Shown one piece after another: positions 23,762 to 34,171 of a stretch of DNA of 64,000 nt (position 1 is its first letter; each line of letters starts with the position of its first letter). The stretch covers positions 176,226,083 to 176,290,082 of the forward strand of contig NC_090323.1 of NCBI RefSeq assembly GCF_040869045.1, in the 5' to 3' direction. The notes under the pieces were generated by a model that had not been told where the DNA came from, made no database searches, and was given only the letters and a program-made list of their open reading frames with translations. The stretch comes from Eurosta solidaginis. Its lineage: Eukaryota > Arthropoda > Insecta > Diptera > Tephritidae. Made by a program: the position numbers and the translations under genes.

Positions 23762-23845
23762 GTGATCTCGTGGCCCAGCTGGTTAAGGCGCCGCACTGAT
23801 TTCTGTTTGGAAAATCCTAAAATGCGGAGGTTCGAAACACAACCG
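23762..23845 (+). repeat. tRNA-like sequence (SINE head or tRNA pseudogene)
   Basis: A perfect A-box form tggcccagctgg at 23772 and a B-box form ggttcgaaac at 23829, about 57 bp apart as in tRNA genes. It is wedged between the 5' break of a LINE and the start of a Helentron-like element. No clover-leaf that I would accept as a functional tRNA, so a tRNA-derived SINE head is more likely. Confidence 0.55.
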
Positions 23846-23865
23846 CAGTACATATGGGAAACAGG

Positions 23866-24342
23866 TTTTATACTCAGCTAAGCAGAGCTCACAGAGTTTA
23901 TTAATTTTGTTCGCATAACGGTACCCCGTAATAGCATAAACAAATCGAGATAGATATAGACTTCTATATATCAATATTATCTGGGCGAAAAAAGAAATTC
24001 ATTTAGCCATGTCCTCTGTCCGTAAACACGATAACTTGAGAAAATTTGTAGCTAAATTGAACGAAATTGGACTACAACCACATCCACTTTTTCGATATCG
24101 AAGATTTCGAAAAACCGAAAGCGTGCGATAATTCATTACCAAAGACGGGTAAAGCAATGAAATTTAATAGGTACGTTGACCTTATGACGCACAATAGAAA
24201 ATTCGTAAAATTTTGGACAATGGGAGTGACACCGCCCAATTTAAAAAAAAAGGTTATTTAAAAGTTTTGCAAGCTGTATTTTGGCAGATGAGTATGTAAT
24301 GTTCGGTTAGGTACAGCCGAACTTATTCTTCCTTACTTGTTT
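23866..24342 (+). mobile_element. INE-1/Helentron-like element, copy 2
   Basis: Starts ttttatactcagctaagcag and ends ccgaacttattcttccttac ttgtt. Keeps cacgataacttgag, the cgatatcgaagatttcgaaa palindrome, gacaatgggagtgacaccgc and cagatgagtatgtaatgttc. Shorter than copy 1 by internal deletion around the GTCCGTCC run. Confidence 0.7.
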
Positions 24343-26291
24343 ATATATTTTGTTTGTCTTATTTAAAATTTAAATGAAATAATTATCTATAAAGCTTCTT
24401 GCGAAAGTAATTTGCCCAGCGCACAAATTAGTGACCGGTTTTGTTAGTCTGGTGACTCGTGACAGCTTCCAGAATACAAAATTGTCTTAAAATTCATTTT
24501 CACCCCAAAATATCTCTAATCAGCTGCAAGTATGCACAGTGTCAGAAACTCGGCATAAGGCAGTGGTTCTTATGTACAATTTTTGTGAAAGATACGAAGA
24601 TGTTCCTCCCAAACGCATCTCACCTACGCTGAACAAATTGTTAATCTAAATGACGAGGACTTACATTTTAATTGGATAATCGTTATGAACTATGAGGCTC
24701 ACTTATAACTTTTCTATTTCGGGAATAAGCAAATTATCATATTTGGGATACCAAAAAGCCGTGCATCGTTCATGAAGACCAATAAAAGTTACTTTGTGAT
24801 GAGTGGTTTACGGACGACTTTGGAGGTTGCGCGGTACAGAGGCATGATTAGGTTAGGTTACTTTGAAATGGCCGGTCCCTCAGAAACTCACAAAGACTGC
24901 ATTATTTCACAGCGTTGCTAGAAGGTTTCTCAGCGACTAACCAGGAAAACCCTAAAAAATGTCAGTATGTATATAATAAAATAACTCCGTCTTCTTAGCG
25001 AATACTACAAGCTTTATAAGACTTATTTTTTCTTCTGGATCTGTGTTACTCCTTCTAGCTGGAGTCTTAGACTTGCGAGCGCAGTACATGAGTATATTAC
25101 GTGCCGAACAAACCCACCTGAATTTCCTATACCTGATATCACTGAAGAGGACTAATTAAAAGCAGGTGACACCAGTCAGAGTACCCATCATAAGTCTTCA
25201 GTACTCCATTTTTATTAACAAGAGTAACTTTGTTAATTTATGGTCGTAAGAAATACACATGATCTACGACACTTTGCAGCCCCACGCTTGGTTCCGCATT
25301 TTTATGGTTAGTCAAGTATGTGACGATCCCTCTTCTGTTAAGTTTATACCACACAGATATCATACATTAAATTTTAATAATTAATTGCCAATAGAAACTG
25401 CCTACTAAATTGTTTCAAATTTGCATATACAGCCCTGGATAATTTCGTAAATCCGACCAAATTTCCGAGCAAATGTAGCAGTTTTGACGAGATGATATTA
25501 TTTTGTGAGACAGAAATAACCTGGTATCTCTCAAATAAGGGACATAATCACGCACATGAAGCAGCATGTCAATCAACACAAGCGGTAAAACGGGAGGAAT
25601 TCTTCACGAACTGTAACCTATTTCTATCGAAAATGTTTTCGGAGGAAAAGAAATGCGCGAGTATTTTCTGTGATCAATGTATAATACATTCCTTGGTCAA
25701 CATAAGCATTAGATATTCGAGATGCCATCGTAAGTACAAAACCATCCAAAGCGGAGTGTCCGGAGAAGGGATTGAGTTATTTGTCGATTGTTTTTAACTA
25801 GTCTGTGTCCATCTTGGGGAAGCCAACTAAGCAAGGAAAATGGAAACCGTCCTACTCCCTTATTTTACCACCTTTACACAAAATGCCATTTATTCGGAAC
25901 TAAATTTAATTTGGACAATTCATATGAGTGTCGTATCCATGTAAAATTTTAATATTTGAGTTTTTTCCATGGGTTTCTAGATAAAATTTGATTAAAACGT
26001 ACCACATACGGCATATAGGAAACCTTGTGAATTGCCTAATTGCTTTAAATATTAAAACGCGTTTGATGTATTAATTTTTCATGTTTTTTCAATGACTTAA
26101 TTTACAAGGCAATTGTCTCAATTTATTTAACTGTTTAAACATAGTATTACGCAATCTGACTGGATCGTTTATAGTACAAGCTTTATCCCTTTTTGGCTAG
26201 CTAATGGCCTTTTTCATTTCAATCTATTCCCATATGCCCATATTGGCTTTAAGTAGATGCATATTTCTCCCTCTAAATCTTAGGAACAAGT
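24343..26291. other. Intronic sequence, nothing recognised
   Basis: A 101-codon ORF at 25492-25797 has several Cys/His residues but no recognisable domain, start context or splice sites; I do not call it a gene. Confidence 0.45.
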
Positions 26292-26554
26292 TTTTCCAAT
26301 TAAAATAAATTTTTTCTAAGCGGGGTCTCCCCTCGGCAGTGTGTGTGTGGCAAGTACTCCGAGAGTATTTCTGCCAGTAAAGCTCTCAGTGAAAACTCCT
26401 CTGCCTTACAGATGCCACTCGGAGTTGGCATAAAACAAGTAGGTCCCGTATAGCCAATTTGTAGGAAAAATTAAAAGGAGATCAACGCAAATTGGAAAAA
26501 AGGCTCGGCATAAAATCTCTTCGGAAGTTATCGCTCCTAACATTTATTTTTTTA
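26292..26554 (+). mobile_element. SINE family A, 5'-truncated copy
   Basis: Matches the body of the 48365 copy: ctaagcggggtctcccctcg gcag, agctctcagtgaaaactc, ggcataaaacaagtaggtcc, ttcggaagttatcgctcc, and a T-rich end. The tRNA-related head is missing. Confidence 0.85.
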
Positions 26555-27243
26555 CTAGTAGGGTACCCGGCGTTGCTCGGGTTGGGCAGATACTAATCTA
26601 AATAAGAAGATGTATTTTAACGCATTCCTTCCCGTTTCTCAAAGTCAAGCAATCAGTATATAAGATTTTATTGATCTTCTTCAAAATGTATCTCCCAATT
26701 TTTCTCATTTTTTCTCTTTATAATTTCCTTATCTCTCCTCTTCTTTTTTTACACCCTCTACCTCTCTCCTTCTTTTTTCTTAGATCCCTCATTCCATTAA
26801 TTTATCATTCTTTGCTATATTTTTCAAATTTAATTTTGTCACAAAAAATTCATATTCAAAATCTCATAACTTTATCAAAATAATTTAGTTGCACAATTTT
26901 TGTCAATCATCTCATATGGACAGCTATTTTTACAATAGAATGCTTAAATTTAATAAAAACTTTTAAATCACTCAATGCAATCGCTTTAACTTTTTGTGAA
27001 TTCAAACAAATGTTCTGCCCTTAAGTACGTACATGACGTATGAGTAACTTATGCTGAGATACAAAATTTGTCGCCCACCTAGTGGCGCAGGTGAAGTTAA
27101 AAAAAAAAATTTATTTAAAATTCTTAGTTCTGAAATATGAAAAACCTTCGCTTTGATCGAAAGAACCTATAGCCAAAATTTGGTGATGATTGAGGTATAA
27201 GAAATACGTTTCCATAGGGAACACACACACATACAGAATTTGA
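26555..27243 (+). repeat. Dispersed repeat beginning tagtagggtacccggcgttg
   Basis: Starts with a small hairpin (acccggcgttgctcgggt), ends near atagggaacacacacacata and a poly-T step, and includes cgcccacctagtggcgcagg, a word also seen in the 118-bp tandem repeat at 16434. The boundaries coincide with the end of a SINE and the start of a Helentron-like element. I recall similar hairpin-led repeats in insect genomes but cannot name the family. Confidence 0.45.
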
Positions 27244-28836
27244 TTTTTATACTCAGCGTGCTTTGCACAGATAGTATATTAACTTTGATTGGATAACGGT
27301 TGGTTGTACAGGAAGGTATAAAAAACCGAAATGGATATAGATTTCCATATAACAAAATCATCAGTATCGAAAAAAAATTTGATTGAGCCATGTCCGTCCG
27401 TCCATCCGTCCGTCCGTTAACACGATAACTTGAGTAAATTTTGAGGTATATCGATGAAATTTGGTATGTAGTTTCCTGGGCACTTATCTCAGATCGCTAT
27501 TTGAAATGAACGATATCGGACTTTTTCGATATCGAAAATTTCGAAAAACCGAAAAAGTACGATAATTCATTACCAAAGCCGGGCAAAGCGATGAAACTTG
27601 GTAGGTAAGTTGAACTTATGACGCAGAATAGAAAATTATTAAAAGTTTGGACAATGGGCGTGGCACCGCCCACTTTTAAAAGAAGGTAATTTAAAAGTTT
27701 TGCAAGCTGTAATTTGGCAGTCGTTGAAGATGTCATAATGAAATTTGGCAGGAACGTTGCTCCTATTACTATATGTATACTTAATAAAAATTAGCAAAAT
27801 CGGAGAACGACCACGCCCACTTAAAAAAAAAATTTTTACCTCAAATTTTAACAAAAAATTTAATATCGTTACAGTATATAAGTAAATTATGTCAACATTC
27901 AACCCCAGTAATGATATGGAGCAAAAAATACAAAAATAAAAGAAAATTTCAAGATGGGCGTGGCTTCGCCCTTTTTCATTTAATTCGTCAAGGATACTTT
28001 TAATGCCATAAGTCGAACAAAAATTTACCAATCCTTGTGAAATTTGGTAGGGGCGTAGAGCCAAGGACTATAACCGTTTTCTGTGAAAAAGGGCGAAATC
28101 GGTTGTAGCCGCGCCAATTTTTTATAAACTGTCGACTATCTGTCCAACTTCAGCAAAAATCGATATATCTTTACTAAACTCAGTTCACGTACTTATCTGA
28201 ACTCATTTTGTATTGGTATAAAAAATGGCCGAAATCCGATTATGACCACGCCCACTTTTTCCATATCGAAAATTACGAAGAATGAAAAAATTCCATAATT
28301 CTATACCAAATACGAAAAAAGGGATGAAACATGGTAATTGGATTGGTTTATTGACGCCAAATATAACTTTAGAAAAAAACTTTGTAAAATGGGTGTGACA
28401 CCATATTAAGTAGAAGAAAATGAAAACGTTCTTCAGGGCGAAATCAAAAGCCCTTGGAATCTTGGCAGGAATACTGTTCATGGTATTACATATATATATA
28501 AATTAGCGGTACCCGAAATATGATGTTCTGGGTCACCCTGGTCCACATTAATACCTTTAATTTGATACCCATATCGTACAAACACATTATAGAGTCACCC
28601 CTGGTCCACCTTTATGACGATATGTCGATAAGGCGTCCACCTATAGAACTAAGGCCCACTCCCTTTTAAAATACCCTTTAATACCTCCCATTTGATACAC
28701 ATCTCATACAAACACATTCCAGAGTTACCCTAGGTTCATTTTCCTACATGGCGATTTTCCCTTATTTTGTCTCCACAACTCTCAGCTGAGTATGTAACGT
28801 TCGGTTACACCCGAACTTAGCCTTCCTTACTTGTTA
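27244..28836 (+). mobile_element. INE-1/Helentron-like element, long copy 3
   Basis: Begins ttttatactcagcgtgcttt, carries gtccgtccatccgtccgtcc, the cgatatcgaaaatttcg palindrome, several gggcgtggc...gcccac words, a second palindrome near 28260 and partial 130-bp satellite-type units (28500-28700: tttgatacccatatcgtaca, gagtcacccctggtccacct). Ends ctcagctgagtatgtaacgt, ttcggttacacccgaactta, ccttccttacttgtt. 1.6 kb and non-coding; ORFs across it are repeat products. Confidence 0.7.
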
Positions 28837-29674
28837 TATATACAACATTTTGGAAAACACAAAAAACCTGATTATTTAGTAAATAATACACTTAGAAGGT
28901 TGAAATTCGATGTGTGGACTGATATGGAGACTCTTGATAAAAATTTGAAAAAATTTTTTTAAATGGGCGTGGCACCGCCCACTTGTGATAAAACCAATTT
29001 TATAAATATTATTAATCATAAATCAAAAAGCGTTAAACAAATCGTAACAAAATGCGGCAGGGAGGTTTCGTTTACTATAAGGAATGCTTTGATGAAAAAT
29101 TAACGAAATCGGTTAAGGACCACGCCCACTTTTATATAACAGATTTTTAAAAGGGTCGTGGACGAATAAAATAAGCCATATCTTTGCAAAAAAGAGCTTT
29201 ATATCAATGGTATTTCATTTCCCAAGTGGATTTAAAACAATAAATAGGAAAAACTTCAAATTTTAAAAAATTTGCGTGGAACCGCCCTTTTTATGACTAA
29301 GCAATTTTCTATGTTTCGGAAGCCATAACTCGAAGAAAAATTAACGGATCGTAATAAAATTGGGCACACAAATTTTCCCTATAGTAGAAAATATTTCTAG
29401 TAAAAATGGACGGGATCGGTTAAAGACCACGGCTATTTACATATAACACAAATTTAAAAGGGTCGTAGACTAGAATAATAAGCTATAACTTAGCAAAAAA
29501 TAGTTTTGAATCAAGTTTTATTGAAAGAGGAAATGGCGAGACATTTTTTTTTTAAACGGGCGGTGTCACTTGTTATGTAGAAAAGTAATTTATGTGAAAT
29601 GAAATGTGCAATTGAATATCACGCTGAGTATATATTGTTCGGTTGCACCCGAACTTAGACACCATTACTTGTTG
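28837..29674 (+). mobile_element. INE-1/Helentron-like element, 5'-truncated copy 4
   Basis: Adjoins copy 3 directly. Contains aaatgggcgtggcaccgccc, several accacgcccactttta words, repeated tagtaaaaatgg / tgatgaaaaattaacg segments, and the 3' end gctgagtatatattgttcgg, ttgcacccgaacttagacac, cattacttgtt. Closely similar to the element at 45391-46321. Confidence 0.65.
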
Positions 29675-30599
29675 TATATATATAGATTTCTCCCTATATA
29701 AAATAGCGTCATCAAAATATTTAAAAAGCCTTTAGTAATGGATAGGTGTAAATTTGAGAGGTTTTTGTCACTAAACGTTGCCCCAATGAAAAACTTTAAA
29801 TATATTAAAATATTTTTTATTTTCTTTAAAATTTTATGAAGGAAAACGAAGTAGTCTAAGCCCATAGATAATTTAATATTATCTTTCCAAAGAAGATATT
29901 TAGAAACAGCTTATTGAATCCATCAGTTCATGGTTCTTTTGCATAACAAAAGCATGTTTTTCGTGGATGTTAAATTATAACCGCCTTCTCTTAAAACCTT
30001 CATGCATCGATTGAGATATATACATAAATATATACCCATACAACTTTAACCCTCAAAAGATGTGCTACCTCACGTCGCTATGCAGCTTTGTGCTGAGTAT
30101 GCACAAATTTTGGTAGAAGATTGTAATTTTTGCGTTTGCCCAAAATTTAAAGAAAACCCAAAACAGTATGCAATATCACGAAATTGTGGGAAAAAAGTTG
30201 GCAATAAAACTGTTGCTAAAAATTTATTCATAAAAGTTCTTACGTGCTTTTGCAATTTAATTGTTGAGAAGCGCAAATCATTTCCTTCCAATTTAGCTTT
30301 GCTGTTGTATTTTGTAGTTGGAAAAACTAAAATTTCTGCTCTCGCTTTTTCCTTTCATTAATATTTCCGCATACGACATTCTGTAAGGAATTTCTTACGT
30401 TTTAATGCTCACTGAAAATCTGTTTTTGGTGTAGTTTTTATTTCGCGCTCAACGCAAGTTTTTATGTAATTTTTGCAACACCTCTTTTTTCCGTAAGCAC
30501 GATTTATGCTTAGCTTCCGTACTGCCGGCTCTGTGTTAAAAACTGCTTGCAAGAAATTAATACCCATTCAACGTAGTTTATTTTCAAGAAGCATGCAAG
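29675..30599. other. Intronic sequence, nothing recognised
   Basis: The 99-codon ORF at 30062-30361 is Cys/Lys-rich but unrecognised and without supporting signals. Confidence 0.4.
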
Positions 30600-31745
30600 G
30601 CGGTTATTTTCCTGAAGCCTAGAGAAAGGCCGGGTGTCTTCGATTCCCAAATGAGGTAAACTAAACCACCCTGAGGCCCAGGACTACAGACCCATGTGCC
30701 TCTCTTCCTAGAGAGGCTTATCGACCTGCATATAAGAGACAACTCAAATTTCTCTAATATGGACGCAGCCCAGCATGCGTACCGGCGAGCCAAATCATTT
30801 GAAAGCGCGCTACACGAGGTGGTCGGCGTAATCGAGAAAAGAATACACCTTGGCAGCAGTTTCTTGACATTGAGGGTGCCTTCAACATAGTTCCAACGTA
30901 GTTGGAGATTCACACTATATATATTCAATAGCTATACCTGCATGTATCGATTTTGTGCTCAAGAGTAGGCTCGTAAACGCAACTATAAAAGCTGGCTCTG
31001 TTAGTAAAATCGCTTTCAGTGGCATAACTCAGAGTGCGGCTTGTTGGATATAGGCTATTCTTTGGATACTGGTAATTAATAAAATTTCAAAAATCTTAAG
31101 GGCAGGAGGAAGGAAAGTAGTCGGAAACGACTGATTCTGATCACAATAAGAGAGCTCATGGATACGGATGTGCGAGGAAAACGGGATGGGTGTAAATCTA
31201 TAGTCATCCTACAGATACTAAAATATAGAGCTCTTGTATGGTGGAAGGCATTAGGAAAGAAGAACAATCAACAAAGCGATTGGAAAAGTGCAAGGCGAAT
31301 ATGGGCATGGGATGATAACATTTGACACATACCATAGCACGGCGGTATTTGACCTCCAGGTGCAGAACATAAGATAACCCTCAAGGAAGGAATAGGAGGA
31401 AGTCCTAGATAGTGGTAAGGACATCATAATCTACGCAGACGGCTCTTAAATGGAAAAGCGAACTGAAGCTGGAATGCACTCAAGGCATCTGCAGATAAAC
31501 CAATCGATCTGCAGTGTCTTTCAGACAGAGATTTAAGTCATAGAGAGAGAGCAGGAAGACTACTCAGCGATAGTACGGTCCCAGATATTAATGTAGATAT
31601 CTTTGTTGATAGCCAGGCCCCCTTAAAACCATTAGAATTTTCAATTCGTGCGGAGATGTCGAACCTTGCTGACGTCCATAAAGTACCTAATTGCACACAA
31701 GCCACATCAATATTGTGGGAATTAAATTTCCAGACGAAATGGTCA
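30600..31745 (+). pseudogene. LINE relic: RT N-terminal half and RNase H start
   Basis: The plus strand encodes, across frameshifts, RPRTTDPCASL..., ERLIDLHIRDNSNFSNMDAA QHAYRRAKSFESALHEVVGV IEK (RT fingers/palm of Jockey/LOA-type LINEs, 30700-30845) and a decayed copy of the motif that holds the first catalytic Asp (ahead of 30890). Then, after a degraded gap, IIYADGS at about 31430 and CSVFQTEI, the first RNase H block, and IFVDSQAPLKPLE at about 31600. No intact frame. It appears to be the same element as the C-terminal piece at 33100-33450. Confidence 0.7.
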
Positions 31746-31814
31746 GGAAAGGTTCCGAAATGAACATAAGCAAGGCGGAAGCTATGCGCGACCACCGCTG
31801 GGTCGGAAAAGGCG

Positions 31815-32160
31815 ACTAAATTACCCAAATTATTCAAGGGGTTGTGTAGCGCAACCCTTTCTTTAAAGGGGTTTCCAGCGCAATTTATAGCTTCTCCAAC
31901 ATAATTGTCAAACTCATCTATGCGTAGGGTATCCTGTTTCTTTAGCAGGCGAGGCTCAGACGACCTCAAGTTAAAGTAAGGGGTGGAAGGTAGGATGGCC
32001 TAGAAGGTTTAATATGGTAATATTAAATCGTTCTTGAGATGGTCGGGCTTGTACCTTAATGGTGTTTGTTACCTGAATGTACCGGGTCAATATCCGGAAA
32101 AGGACAAAAAACATTGAAAAATCTCCCCAAAACCTTCGGGGAGTGTTTTTATGACTACAA
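31815..32160 (-). repeat. Dispersed about 350-bp repeat, family B, copy 1
   Basis: Shares with four other copies the words ttcaaggggttgtgtagcgc, tagcttctccaa, atggtcgggcttg, cggaaaaggac and accttcggggagtg. Interrupts the LINE relic. Terminal microsatellite is degraded in this copy. Confidence 0.7.
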
Positions 32161-32424
32161 GAATAATAACCACCGCTGGTTATCTTTTGAAGGAAACGGA
32201 GGAATATTAGATCAGGGCAACGGAAATTCTGTAGACCGATCGAGATGATTGGAGGTCTAACAATCCTATATATGTTTAGATAGGAAATCACAAATGTGCT
32301 ATGAGATTACCTGCGCGTATCAGCACATGTCATTGCAGCTCTGCACCAATGCCTCGAGAGAGTCGAATAGCAACAAGCTTCTTCAGAATGTGGAGAATTC
32401 ATTAGAAGCAATTAGGGTATTAGA

Positions 32425-32765
32425 ATATGCCCGCGGTGGGTATGCCTGTCGTAAGAGGCGACTAAAATACCAAATAGATTCAAGGGATTGTGTAGCGCAA
32501 CCTTTTCAGGTTACCAGCGCAATATGTAGCTTCTCCAAACCCAATTGTCAACCTCACCTATCCGTGGCGAATCCTGTTACATTAACAACTGAGTCTCTGG
32601 TGACCACGAACTCTTCATGGATCTAGGGGGTGGGAGGGCGGTATGGCCAAGAAGGTCACACGTGGTCATAACAAATCGTTCCCGAGATGGTCGGGCTTGG
32701 CACCGGAGCTGCATCCGGCGAAGGACCGGTGAGTGTCCTTATCGCCACAACAACAACAACAACAG
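32425..32765 (-). repeat. Dispersed repeat family B, copy 2, with (CAA)n end
   Basis: The clearest copy: gcccgcggtgggtatgcctg tcgtaagaggcgactaaaat, ttcaagggattgtgtagcgc, cgttcccgagatggtcgggc, then a (CAA)n microsatellite at 32745-32762 (on the minus strand, a TTG run at its start). Non-coding. Probably a short retroposed element; polymerase III boxes were not convincing. Confidence 0.75.
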
Positions 32766-33099
32766 GATTTGAGGAAAAAGGAGTCGATACATCACTTTCT
32801 CTGCCGATGTCTTGGACTGTAAACAAGACGACAAAAATTTCAGGGTGCATGATTTTGCAAAGTATGGCAGAGGTTGAAAAACGGATTTTCAAGTCCAACA
32901 TACAATTATCAGAGGAAGCAAGGACCACTCGGGAATAATCTGGTTGCACGAATTAACCGCTTACCTGAACTAACTGAGGGCACACACAATAGACTAAAAC
33001 GTCTCTGAGTGAAAGTTTGCAAATTTCCACGCATACTCTCTTAACCTAACCATTCCTAGCCTATACTCACTTGCAAAATGACAGGCTTTTTTTATCTAA

Positions 33100-33450
33100 G
33101 AACAAGCCGTTTATGAAGCCTACGATATTAGACTCACAAAGTGGCTCATATCTCTGAAGAGAGAAGGCTTTAGGCTCACCATAGGCAAACTTACTAGGCA
33201 CTGCTTTTCGGCGTCACATGTTTATAAGTTAGGTCTCGTCAGTAACAGCAGGTATAGGAAATGCGAGCTGCAGGAAGACATGTTTGAGCATATTCTATGG
33301 TCGTGTCTTGCGCTCGCCAAGTTAAGGATCCAACTTTTAAGGGCGGCAAAGTTGCAAGATCTTGAGGCAGCAATTAAGCTAGGTCCTAGAAAACTGCTAG
33401 TAATTGGCAAGAGGACGAAGTTGTTCTATAACATAAGCCTTGATACCTGA
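33100..33450 (+). pseudogene. LINE C-terminal segment after RNase H
   Basis: Encodes RLTKWLISLKREGFRLTIGK, LTRHCFSASHVYKLGLVSN, YRKCELQEDMFEHILWSCLA and LAKLRIQLL. The spacing of Cys, Cys, His and Cys, and the TGHC-like motif before it, match the segment at the end of RNase H-bearing LINE ORF2. It lies downstream of, and colinear with, the RT/RNase H relic at 30600-31745; the repeats between them are later insertions. Confidence 0.75.
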
Positions 33451-33696
33451 TTAGGGCTCTTCCGTTTGGTCTTCAAACTTATTCAGTTAACACTATGAAC
33501 ACATTCAGTCTTAGTGAAGTCTTTATTTACCAGACAGTTCAAACTAACCTGAGCGTTTCGTACATTATTACTGAATCTAATTAAAATTATCTCTAGTTTA
33601 TGAATTTCTACAAGTGGGCCTTATACTTTTAAATTCGTAGATATGTATCTTAATGTTCTTCCGTTAAAATATGTAGAAGCACGTGCAAGTACTCAC

Positions 33697-33920
33697 CGTT
33701 TTGTTACTCAAATTCCGTACACGACAACTTAAATACGCAGATTTTCCCATCAATGCGGTGACATTTCGCGGCGTTGATGGATCAAAATATGGCTCCATCC
33801 AATTCGGATGCGCATAACTAACGGTTGTTGGTGGATATTGCGTTGTACGCAATGCAAGCATATGCTCCTCTAGTGAGTTGTAGCTCTCCATGGGACCTTG
33901 CATGCCACCATTTGTCATAT
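33697..33920 (-). CDS. dpr6: dpr6-like exon: pre-Ig segment and first half of Ig domain 1
   Basis: Internal exon of a Dpr-family cell-surface immunoglobulin receptor, which in flies pairs with DIP proteins during synapse and neurite recognition. The minus strand shows an acceptor (ttcacaacag) before 33920 and a donor (gtgagt) after 33697. The 224 nt supply two bases of a split codon plus 74 codons. The peptide runs from MTNGGMQGPM through PYFDPSTPRNVTALMGKSAY to the first Ig1 cysteine (SCRV) and ends at NKT in phase 0. The next exon resumes with VSWIRHRD, the expected continuation. The PSTPRNVTALMGKSAYL stretch fits Dpr6 better than its close paralogue Dpr10; that call is from memory of the family. 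Family certain, paralogue likely. The exon carrying the signal peptide is not in the window. Confidence 0.9.
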
Positions 33921-34171
33921 CTGTTGTGAAGCGAAAAAGAAAAACGAAGAACAAAGAACAGGATATTAAAATTGAGAATTTGAAATACCGACAAAATATG
34001 CATGTATGTATGTATACGAGAGAGCAAAATTTAAATTGTTTCCTCAATTTGGCGCTCGTTTTAAAGGTGTTTGGGGATAATGCATAACTGTGTATAGAAG
34101 CGCATAGCTCGACGTATTCAAAGCGTTCTGGGAAGAATTTTATAATAATTTTTATTAAAATTTAAACTAAC
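33921..34171 (-). other. Start of upstream intron of dpr6-like gene
   Basis: Lies upstream (minus strand) of the acceptor ttcacaacag. The gene's 5' part must be above 64000, so 33921-64000 is probably intron. Confidence 0.6.

Noticed and set aside
25492..25797. 101-codon ORF with several Cys and His residues
   Set aside because: No zinc-finger spacing, no recognisable homology, no splice or promoter signals; best explained as chance or decayed transposon.
33664..34047. 127-codon ORF taken as a whole gene
   Set aside because: Only 33697-33920 lies between proper splice sites; the flanks are intron sequence that happens to be open.
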